Part shown: piece by piece, positions 53,458 to 61,207 of the stretch
How positions within the stretch are numbered: position 1 is the stretch's first letter
Layout: every line of letters begins with the position of its first letter
Source of the DNA: Streptomyces lavendulae subsp. lavendulae
Lineage (GTDB): Bacteria > Actinomycetota > Actinomycetes > Streptomycetales > Streptomycetaceae
Assembly: GCF_002803845.1 (NCBI RefSeq)
Contig: NZ_CP024985.1
Coordinates: forward strand, 434,001-498,000
DNA: 64,000 nt
Direction of reading: 5' to 3'
Program-made: the position numbers and the translations under genes
The notes under the pieces: model-generated
What the model was told of the DNA's origin: nothing
What the model saw: only the letters and a program-made list of their open reading frames with translations
Databases searched by the model: none

Positions 53458-53494
53458 CGAGCGCGGCACGGATTTGCTCCCCGTGCCGCGCTCG
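53458..53494 (+). terminator. Hairpin terminator after the CAP gene
   Basis: A perfect 14-bp stem (CGAGCGCGGCACGG / CCGTGCCGCGCTCG) with a 9-nt loop, 33 bp after the stop codon. Confidence 0.8.
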
Positions 53495-53615
53495 GTCCGA
53501 GCTGTGGCGGGCCACGGTGGGGGCGCCGTTTCACGGCTCTTGTCCCTTGTCACGTTCTGGTGAAGATCGTTGGCATTTCCGCAGTCGCCCTCCGGGGGGT
53601 GCGGAGGGGGCAGCT

Positions 53616-55911
53616 GTGTCAGAAGCACCGGCATTGGCGGGGCGGCGGCAGGAGACCGCCGCGCTCACCCGGGCCGTCGAGGAGCTCAGCGCCGGCAGGG
53701 GCACGGTCCTTGAGGTCGCCGGGGACCCCGGCATCGGAAAGACCGCCCTGCTGAACCTGCTCGCCCGGCTCGCCGCCGAACGGGGCGCAACCGTGCTCCG
53801 GGCCCGGGCACGCTCCGGTGAGGCCAAGCCGTACCAGGTCTTCCGCGACGCCTGGAAACGGTCCGTGCCCCCGGCGGCCGGCCCCCGTCCGCCCGCCGCC
53901 GAGGCCGGGCCCCCGTGGGACGCGGGATCGGATCACGAGCTGGTACGCGCCCTGCTCGACGGCTGCGCGCGCCGGGACGGCGGCCGCGGGAGCGTGCTCG
54001 TGCTGGACGACCTCCACCACGCGGATCCCGCCTCGGCCCGGCTGCTGGAAGCCCTCGCCGAGGACTGCGCCGCGCACCCGCTGGTCCTGGCTTTCGCCCT
54101 GCGGCCCCGGCAGACGCCGCCCGCCCTGCTCGCCGCCCTGGACGACGCCTCGCACACGGGGCACCTGGTCCGCGTGGAACCCGCTCCGCTGGACGCGGCG
54201 GCCATCGCCTCCCTGGCAGGCCGCGGGACCGCCGAACAGCTGGCCACAGGCTCCCTCGGCAACCCGCGCGCCCTGCGCGTCCTGCTGGCGGCGGGCCACG
54301 ACCCCGGCCAGTGGCCGGCGCGGTCGGACGCGGCAGGCCCGCTGCTGCGCGCCGCGGCGCCGGTGCTCGCCGAACTGGAGGCCCTCCCGGGCGACTGCGC
54401 CGAGGTGCTGGCCGCCGCCGCAGTCCTCGGGGAGCCCTTTCGCCCCGGTGACGCCGCGCACGTGGCCGGGTACCCCGGCGACCGTACCGCCGCCGCCCTC
54501 GGCGCCCTGGCCGGCGCCGACCTGATCCGCTCCGGTCCCCCGGCCGGCACCCTGGTCTTCCGCCACCCCGTACTGGGACACCTCCTGCACCACCGGATGA
54601 ACCCCGGCCTGCGGCACGACGCCCACCACCGCGCCCTCGGCCTGCTCGACGCCCGCGGCGCCGGGTCCGCCGTCCGGGCCCGGCACGCCGAACACGCACT
54701 GCCGGCGGCCGCCGACCCCGCCGCGGCCACGCGTGCTCGCCGAAGGCGCCGCCTAGGTCCTCGCCCGACACCGTGGCCGGACGCGCCCCCGAGGTGCTGG
54801 CCCTGCTGGGCTGTGCCGAACTGTTCGTGGAGCGGTTCGCCGACGCCCGCCGCCACCTCTCGCGGGGCCTGGCGACCGCGGGCGGGGGCGCGCACAAGCA
54901 CATCGCGGTCAACCAGCTGCTCGGGCTGTCGATCCTCGACCAGTGGGCGGGCCGTCTCGACGCGGCGCAGCAGCACGCCCGCGAGGCCGAGCGGCTCGCC
55001 GGGGAGATCGGTGCCCCGGACGCGGCGGGACTCGCCGTCGCGCTGCGCGCCTCGGCACTGTTGTGGGCCGCCCCGCGCGCGCCGGACCGCCGAGGCGGTG
55101 GAGCCGGCCGGGGCGGGGCTGCGGGCCACCGTTCCCGGCACCGGCTGGTGGGCGGGCTCCGCCCCGGGCCTGCTCGCGGTGGCCAGGCTGATGGGCGGCG
55201 ACCCGGCCGCTTGCCTGCGCACCCTGATGGAGGGCGGCGGCGAGGACCTCACGCTGCTCCAACCTCCCTCCCGGCCTTCTCTGTTCGCGCTGATGACCAC
55301 CGCGGCGGCCCAGTGCGGCGACCTCGCCTCGGCCGCCCGCGCCGCCCGTGCGGCCGACGCCGCTGCCGGGCGGCTCGGCAGGCCGCCGTTCCAGCAGGCG
55401 CAGGCGGACCGGGCGGGAGCCGCGCTCGCCCTCGCGCAGGGCGATCCCGCCCGTGCGGCGGCCCTCTCCCTGGACGCCGCACGGGCCTTCGAGGTCTTGC
55501 GGATGCCGGTCCTGCAGGCGTGGACGCTGATCGCCGCGACCCCCCGCCCTGGCTGCCGCGCACGGCCACGCGGCGGCCCTCGGACCGCTCGACGGGGCCC
55601 TGGAGGCCGCGCGGCGGTGCGGGGCGCTGCGCCTGTACGAGGACGGTGTGCGGGCCCGGGCCGCGCTCACGGCCACCGCCACCGCCCCCGTCTCCGTCTC
55701 CCGGCCGGGCGGCGGCCCGCTCGCCACGCTCAGCGTCCGGGAGCAGGAGGTGGCCGAGCTCGCCGCCGCCGGGCTGTCCTCGCGGCAGGTCGCCGAGCGC
55801 CTCGTCCTGAGCACCCGGACCGTCGACACCCACCTCGGCAATGCCTACCGCAAGCTCGGCGTCTCCTCGCGGGTGGCGCTGGCCCGGCTCCTGGGGCCGC
55901 CGGTTGCGTAG
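53616..55911 (+). pseudogene. LuxR-family LAL regulator broken by three frameshifts
   Basis: GTG 53616 (GGAGGGGG upstream) opens VSEAPALAGRRQETAALTRA. Walker A AGDPGIGKTALL lies at about 36-46 and Walker B SVLVLDDLHHAD follows. The frame shifts near 54745 (to APEVLALLGCAELFVERFAD), back near 55085 (to TGWWAGSAPGLLAVARLMGG) and again near 55545 (to ALGPLDGALEAARRCGALRL). It ends with an intact LuxR HTH (AAAGLSSRQVAERLVLSTRT). All parts of a full LAL protein are present, so either three indels are recent or they are sequence errors. Confidence 0.75.
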
Positions 55912-56024
55912 GTGCCTTGCGTAGACCTACGGATGTCCGCCGCCGCGGCGGCCGCCAGACTCCTCCGCGACGGGGCGTGCGCAGCGCACACCCCGACCCC
56001 CAACTCACCTCCCGTGGAGAGACC

Positions 56025-56315
56025 GTGCGGCCCAAGACCGCGCTGGGTACCGTCGCACTCGGCGTCACCGTCCTCACCGCCGCGCCCGCCCTGGTGGCTC
56101 CGCAGGCGGCGTTCGCCGCCGACTGCTACACGAGCTGCGACCCCTGGGACAACGTCAACGATCCCATCATCGTCATCGGGCACACTCCGCCCGAGTCGGA
56201 CCACAGCGGCCAGCCCTGGTACGGGAGCGGCGGCGGGAGCGGCTCGCACACCACCGCCATCGTGATCAGCGAGGGCGCGAAGCGGGAGGAGGCGATCGAC
56301 GACCAGTTCAAGTAG
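56025..56315 (+). CDS. Small secreted protein ending in an amber codon in frame with the Fic ORF
   Basis: 96 residues from GTG 56025 (GTGGAGAGA upstream). A Sec signal (ALGTVALGVTVLTAAPALVA, cut after AFA) is followed by DCYTSCDPWDNVNDPIIVIG, a Gly/Ser stretch and a charged helix GAKREEAIDDQFK before TAG at 56313-56315. The frame continues without any break (ARDRAHEALAALGSAA) into the Fic domain. So this may be the first part of a longer exported protein whose codon (CAG or similar) became TAG. Otherwise it is an independent peptide. Confidence 0.6.
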   Translation: MRPKTALGTVALGVTVLTAAPALVAPQAAFAADCYTSCDPWDNVNDPIIVIGHTPPESDHSGQPWYGSGGGSGSHTTAIVISEGAKREEAIDDQFK

Positions 56316-57503
56316 GCCCGCGACCGCGCGCACGAGGCGCTGGCCGCGCTCGGCTCGGCCGCCGCCGCGCACCTCGGCAATCCCGACCTCTTCCACCGCC
56401 CCCGCACCCGGCTGCACCTGCGGCACGTGGACCCCGCCGATCCGGTGCTGCTCGCCGAGCGGATCGCCGACGCCGCCGAGGGCCGCACCGCGGCGGGTCT
56501 GCTCGCCGTCGCCTCCGTACGCGAGGAACTGCGCGAACGGCCCGGCCGACGGCCCTGCTTCACCCCGGACGCGCTCGCGGAACTGCACCGGATGCTCGTG
56601 GCCGCCGACCCGAACATCCCCGGCCCGGGCGGCTTGCGGCGCACCCCCGCACGGGTCACCTGGCCCGACGGGCAGCGCTTCGCCATCGCCGTCGCTCCGG
56701 GCCGGGCCCTGCACGGCCACGTCGAGCGCTGGTGCCGCTGGGCCGTGCGGACGGCCTCGCCGGCGCTGGACGCCGCCGCGTTCGGGATGCTGCGGCTGTT
56801 CACCGTCCACCCGTTCCCCGACGGCAACGGCCGCACCGCCCGCCTGCTCGCCCAGTGCGACCTCGTGGGCGCCGGTCTGGTGCCCGGCCTGCTGCTCGAT
56901 GTCGAGGGCTGGGTCGACGCCCATCGCGCGGAGCACGACGAGGCCGTCGTCGCCGGGGCCGAGGGGGACTGGGAACGCTGGGGCGCCCTGTTCGCCCGGG
57001 TGGTCACCGAAACGGCCCGGCAGCGCGCCGCCACCGTCACCGCGTACGGGAACCTCCTCGACGCGGAGCTCGACGTGGTCGCGGGCGACCCGGCCGCGGC
57101 CGAGGTGCTGCGGCACTTCCGCTCCGGCCCGGCCGTGTCGGCCGAGTGGCTGCGCGGACGGACCGCGCACGCCCCCGGGCCGGCGCTGGCCCGGCTGCGG
57201 GAGGCGCGGATCCTCGTCGCGCACCCCCGCCTGGCGGACGCGCTGGTCCACCCGGGCCTGCTGGCCCTGCTCGACGCGCCGTACGAGCGGCAGGGGTCCC
57301 CGGGAGAGGGGGTGAGCGGCGCGGCCCGGGCGGGGAACCCGGACGGCCCCCGGCCCTGCCGTGTTACCGGTCGTCGCCGTCCGGGGCGCGGTAGGCGGGG
57401 ACCGCGATGCGGACGAACGAGCGGATCAGGGGATTCGTGTCGCCCTCGTGCCACGCCACCACCACGCGGCTCGGGGGCATGTCCCTCAACGGCACCACGG
57501 TGA
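56316..57503 (+). CDS. Fic-domain protein (AMP-transferase type), 5' boundary uncertain
   Basis: The conserved region starts right after the TAG (ARDRAHEALAALGSAA). The first usable start downstream is GTG 56427, without a good ribosome-binding site. The Fic core has the complete motif HPFPDGNGRTAR (His near 56808), so it could transfer AMP or another nucleotide moiety to a target hydroxyl. No inhibitory S/TxxxE/DG helix is visible, although RTAAGLLAVASVREEL lies in the right place. The C-terminal 60 residues are Arg/Pro-rich and overlap the LysR gene by 140 bp, so the true end was probably lost. Confidence 0.65.
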   Translation, partial: ARDRAHEALAALGSAAAAHLGNPDLFHRPRTRLHLRHVDPADPVLLAERIADAAEGRTAAGLLAVASVREELRERPGRRPCFTPDALAELHRMLVAADPNIPGPGGLRRTPARVTWPDGQRFAIAVAPGRALHGHVERWCRWAVRTASPALDAAAFGMLRLFTVHPFPDGNGRTARLLAQCDLVGAGLVPGLLLDVEGWVDAHRAEHDEAVVAGAEGDWERWGALFARVVTETARQRAATVTAYGNLLDAELDVVAGDPAAAEVLRHFRSGPAVSAEWLRGRTAHAPGPALARLREARILVAHPRLADALVHPGLLALLDAPYERQGSPGEGVSGAARAGNPDGPRPCRVTGRRRPGRGRRGPRCGRTSGSGDSCRPRATPPPRGSGACPSTAPR

Positions 57504-58236
57504 GTCCTTCCCCGGGCGCGTGCCCGACGGGGGTGAGGCCGACCGTGCCGTTCCAGAGGACGGCCTGTACGCACTCCTGCACGGCGCGGACCACCGGCCC
57601 CCGGCGGCGTTCGCCGCCGTTCCAGTACGCCTGCCAGAGGGGGTCGGTGCCCTCCGGGAACCGGAACCAGTGGCGGTCGGCCAGATCGGCCAGCTCCAGG
57701 CTGTCGCGGCGGGCCAGCGGATCGTCGGAGCGCAGCAGCGCCCCCACCGGATCGGCGCGCAGCTCGTGCACGGTCAGTCCGGTCGCGTCGAACGGCCCGC
57801 GGGTCAGGGCGATGTCGACCAGCCCGGCGTGCAGCCCGCAGGTGGGATCGGTCAGGTCGGTCTCGCGGATGCGGACCTCGACGTGCGGGTGGCGGCGGTG
57901 GTGGGCGCGGGCCAGCCGGGTCGCGCCCGGGTCGGTGGTGTCCCCCAGGAAGCCGACGGTGAGGGTCGTCGCGGCGCCGGCCGCCGCGGCCACGCGTACG
58001 CGGGCCCGGTCGGCCTGGTCGAGCAGGGCGCGCGCCTCGTCGAGCAGGACCGTTCCCGCGGGAGTGAGCGCGACACCGGCGGAGGAGCGGACGAGCAGCG
58101 TGAGACCGAGCTCGGTCTCCAGCCGCTTGATCGCCCGGCTCAGCGGCGGCTGGCTCATGTGCAGTCGGGCGGCGGCCCGGCCGAAGTGGAGTTCTTCGGC
58201 GACCGCCACGAAGTAGCGCAGCGTGCGTAGCTCCAT
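57364..58236 (-). CDS. LysR-family transcriptional regulator
   Basis: 290 residues from ATG 58236 (MELRTLRYFVAVAEELHFGR). The winged HTH is canonical (AAARLHMSQPPLSRAIKRLE) and is followed by the two-lobe effector domain (TLTVGFLGDT; VDIALTRGPFDATGLTVHEL). It diverges from the cupin-DoxX pair across an 80-bp spacer with a T-N11-A dyad, so it probably controls them. An in-frame extension to 58344 would cover that operator. Confidence 0.9.
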   Translation of the reverse strand: MELRTLRYFVAVAEELHFGRAAARLHMSQPPLSRAIKRLETELGLTLLVRSSAGVALTPAGTVLLDEARALLDQADRARVRVAAAAGAATTLTVGFLGDTTDPGATRLARAHHRRHPHVEVRIRETDLTDPTCGLHAGLVDIALTRGPFDATGLTVHELRADPVGALLRSDDPLARRDSLELADLADRHWFRFPEGTDPLWQAYWNGGERRRGPVVRAVQECVQAVLWNGTVGLTPVGHAPGEGLTVVPLRDMPPSRVVVAWHEGDTNPLIRSFVRIAVPAYRAPDGDDR

Positions 58237-58243
58237 GCTGCGA

Positions 58244-58262
58244 CGATACCCGCAAGGTATCG
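58244..58262. promoter_or_regulatory. LysR-box between LysR gene and cupin gene
   Basis: CGATACC-CGCAA-GGTATCG is a perfect 7-5-7 dyad containing the ATACC-N5-GGTAT (T-N11-A) core typical of LysR operators. It is 8 bp from the LysR start and 55 bp from the cupin start. Confidence 0.75.
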
Positions 58263-58316
58263 AGGTTCCGGAACAGGTCTTGGACAGTCCGGGGGCGCGG
58301 GCCGTGGAATCGGTGC

Positions 58317-58835
58317 ATGGCCGAAGAACCGAAGAACACCGCACCGACCGACTGTCCCACCGTATCCGTGGTCCGTCCCGGCGAGGGCGAGACGATCGTC
58401 CTGGGCACCACGCGGATGCGGGTCCTGGAGAACGGCAGCACCACGGGACACCGCCTCGGCATCGCCGAGTCCTTCATCGCGCCGCACACGCCCGGACCAC
58501 CACAGCACCGTCACGCACGGCACGACGAGGGCTTCTACATCGTCTCCGGCACGGTGCGGTTCACGGTGGGGGACGAGGAGCACGACGCGACCGCGGGCAC
58601 GCTCGTGATGGTCCCGCCCGGAGCCCCGCACACCTTCGCCAATACGACGGACCAGCCGGCCGTCATGCTCAGCACGTTCACGCCGGACCTGTACGTGCAG
58701 TACTTCCGGGACCTTCAGGACCTGTTCGCGGGCGGCCGGGTACCGACCCCGCAGGCGAACGTCGAGGTGATGGACCGGCACGCGACCGAGCCCGCCACCG
58801 GCTACGCCCGGCCCCGCAGCGGAGGGGACTCGTGA
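58317..58835 (+). CDS. Cupin-domain protein
   Basis: 172 residues. A single cupin barrel has metal ligands in HRHARHDEGFYIVSGTVRFT and in APHTFANTT. It resembles small cupins of the quercetin 2,3-dioxygenase-like group. It is coupled to the DoxX gene (stop and start overlap) and controlled, by inference, by the divergent LysR regulator. Confidence 0.85.
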   Translation: MAEEPKNTAPTDCPTVSVVRPGEGETIVLGTTRMRVLENGSTTGHRLGIAESFIAPHTPGPPQHRHARHDEGFYIVSGTVRFTVGDEEHDATAGTLVMVPPGAPHTFANTTDQPAVMLSTFTPDLYVQYFRDLQDLFAGGRVPTPQANVEVMDRHATEPATGYARPRSGGDS

Positions 58836-59194
58836 GCGCCGTCTACGGGATCCTCGCGGGCCCGCTCGCCCTCTTCTACCTCTACGGGGGCGGGGTGAAG
58901 ATCGCCCGGAGCCGGGAGCGGCTCCGGCCGATGATGGCCTGGGTGGACAGCACGCCGATGCCGGCCGTCCGGGCCATCGGTGTGATCGAAGTGCTCGGCG
59001 CGTTCGGGCTGGTCCTCCCGCTGGTGACCGGCTCCGCGCCCTGGCCGGCCCTGGCCGCGGCCATCGGGTTCGTGGCCCTGCAGATCGGCGCGACCGGGGT
59101 CCACCTGCGCATGGGAGACCGCCGGATCGCCCTCAACCTCACGCTCATGCTCGTGGCCGCCGTCACCGCCTGGCTCGCGACCACCGGACCGTGA
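58832..59194 (+). CDS. DoxX-family membrane protein
   Basis: 120 residues from GTG 58832, which overlaps the cupin stop (GTGA), with GGAGGGG before it. There are four TM helices with the DoxX pattern: YLYGGGVKIARSRERLRPMM, RAIGVIEVLGAFGLVLPL and ALAAAIGFVALQIGATGVHL. DoxX-like proteins act in membrane redox or thiosulfate/quinone-related stress. The cupin partner fits an oxidative function. Confidence 0.85.
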   Translation: MSAVYGILAGPLALFYLYGGGVKIARSRERLRPMMAWVDSTPMPAVRAIGVIEVLGAFGLVLPLVTGSAPWPALAAAIGFVALQIGATGVHLRMGDRRIALNLTLMLVAAVTAWLATTGP

Positions 59195-59236
59195 CGGCGG
59201 GGGACCCGTGGTCGCCGGCTTCGCGGGCCAGCGGTC

Positions 59237-60463
59237 TCACCAGGTCGCGTACAGGGTCTGCGGTGAACGGTGGATGAGGGTCGGACGCATCGACGGCGGC
59301 GGACGGCGTCCGTCCAGCCGCAGGTCCGGCAGCAGGCGGGCGAACAGTTCCAGCGTCACGCGCAGTTGCGCGCGTGCCAGGCGGGCGCCCGGGCAGGTGT
59401 GCGGGCCGTGGCCGAAGGCGAGGTGGCGCCGGTCCACGGGGCGCCGGATGTCGAAGCGGTCCGCGTCCGCGTGGCGCTGCTCGTCGCGGTTGGCCGAGGC
59501 GTAGGCCACGAGCACGGCGGCTCCCGCGGGCAGCCGCGTACCGGCCAGCGTCACAGGCCGCGTCGTGACCCGTCTGAAGGCCTGGATCGCCGTGTCGAAG
59601 CGGGCGCATTCCTCCACGGCGGCCTCGGCCAGCAGCGGGTCCGCGCACAGCAGCGACCACTGCTCCCGGTCGCCCAGCAGGTGCAGCAGCGCGGTGGAGA
59701 TCAGCGCGCTCGTCGTCAGGAAGCCCGCGATCAGCAGGTTCTGCAGGTTGGCGACCAGCTCGTGGCGCTGTTCGAGCGTCAGCTCCCCTTCCCCGGGGGC
59801 GAGGGCCGCCACCAGGTCCGAGCAGAGGTCCTCGCGGGGGCGGGCGCGGCGGTCGCGCACGTAGCCGTCGAGCAGGACCTGGAGTGCGACGACGTCCTCG
59901 GCGGCGGCTGCCTGTCCGGACGGGGACAGGGGCCGGAACAGCAGCTCCTCCGCCCGGTAGCCCCCGTGCACGGCAGTGGGGACGTCGGCCGGATCCAGTC
60001 CGATGAGCCGCCCGATGACCACACCGGGCAGCCGCCGGGCGTACGCCCCCACCAGCTCGGCGGAGCCGTCGGAGGCGAAGGCGTCCACCAGCTCGCGCGC
60101 CTGCTCGCGGGCGTACGGCAGCACCGCTTCGACCCGGCCTGGGTTCAGCCCTTGGTTCAGCGGGGTCCGATAGCGCCGGTGGGCGGCGCCGTCGGAGGAG
60201 ACCACGGTCGGGCGCGGCCCGAAACCCCGGGCGAGGACCACGAGGGCGGCCTCGGACACGGGGACGTCCGGCAGCAGGGCGTTGGCGGAGGAGAAGTCCT
60301 CGGCACGGCGCAACACTTCCCGTACGTCGCCGTCCCGTGCGACCAGCCAGGCCTCTGCCTCGGGTATCCAGGTCAGCCCGTCGGCGCGGCGGGCGCGTGC
60401 GTAGTGCGGGTACGGATCGCGGTAGAAGGCGTCCCGGAGCATCCCCTGGTCCCCTGCTGACAC
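59237..60463 (-). CDS. Cytochrome P450
   Basis: 408 residues from GTG 60463 (VSAGDQGMLRDAFY; GGGAGG upstream; ATG 60442 is an alternative). It shows the ExxR of the K helix (VEECARFD), the heme loop FGHGPHTCPGARLAR (Cys about 357) and an I-helix LLIAGFLTTSALI. The acidic residue that normally precedes the I-helix threonines (AGxD/E-TT) is Leu here, which may alter proton delivery. No ferredoxin gene is adjacent. It is probably a secondary-metabolism or xenobiotic hydroxylase. Confidence 0.9.
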   Translation of the reverse strand: MSAGDQGMLRDAFYRDPYPHYARARRADGLTWIPEAEAWLVARDGDVREVLRRAEDFSSANALLPDVPVSEAALVVLARGFGPRPTVVSSDGAAHRRYRTPLNQGLNPGRVEAVLPYAREQARELVDAFASDGSAELVGAYARRLPGVVIGRLIGLDPADVPTAVHGGYRAEELLFRPLSPSGQAAAAEDVVALQVLLDGYVRDRRARPREDLCSDLVAALAPGEGELTLEQRHELVANLQNLLIAGFLTTSALISTALLHLLGDREQWSLLCADPLLAEAAVEECARFDTAIQAFRRVTTRPVTLAGTRLPAGAAVLVAYASANRDEQRHADADRFDIRRPVDRRHLAFGHGPHTCPGARLARAQLRVTLELFARLLPDLRLDGRRPPPSMRPTLIHRSPQTLYATW

Positions 60464-60578
60464 ACAGCCTCCCTCTCGGTGCCGGCCCCCCGGGAGGAAC
60501 GCCCCGGTGCGACGGGCATCCTGCCCGACCCGCGGCCCGGCCGGAAGGGGGCCTGCACCGCCCTCTGCCACCGCTCCC

Positions 60579-61068
60579 ATGCCGGTCGCCACCGACACAC
60601 CCGCCCGGTTGCGGTGGATCGCCGGTGCGGTCGACGAGGATCGCAGTGCGGCCGTCCTCCGCCGGGTGGAGGTGGAGGCCACCGTCCAACGCGTCGACGC
60701 CGCGGCCAGGGAGCTGGTGCTGCGGGCCCGGGTCACCCCGCGCGGGTCCCTCGGCGAGGAGGAGGGGCCCGCCCCCGTGGCCGATCTCAACCGTGATGTG
60801 GGCGCTGGCGGCGTCCGTTCTCATCGGCGCCTGGTACCTGACCACCCGCAGCGAGGGCCTGGTGTGGCCCGCCCTGGCCTGGATGGCCGCCACGCTGTTC
60901 GCCCTCGCGGCGTTCCGCAACACCGCCCCCTGCACGCCCCCGATCGGCTGCGTGGTGGACTGGTTCGCCTTCCTGTGGGCCGAGACCGTCATCGCCCTCT
61001 CGCTGATCGCCGTGGTCATCACGAGCGTCCGCACCGCCCTCCACCAGGACGACGCCCTCAGTACTTGA
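60579..61068 (+). pseudogene. DUF4436 membrane protein with internal deletion
   Basis: The N-terminal part (from ATG 60579: VEVEATVQRVDAAARELVLR) breaks near 60790. A different frame then continues as the typical C-terminal TM region (MWALAASVLIGAWYLTTRSE, FLWAETVIALSLIAVVI). DUF4436 proteins are about 100 residues longer between these parts, so a deletion and frame change have removed the middle. Confidence 0.65.
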
Positions 61069-61207
61069 GGGTGGCCGGGTTCCACCTGCGTCCCGGAAGA
61101 TCTGCCGTGCCGTGCGCGTCCGGCCGACGATCCTCGCGAATTCGTCAATGGACCGGCGCCGACTATGCTCCGGCCGTACTTCCGCACAAAAGGGTTCCAG
61201 GAGTTCA

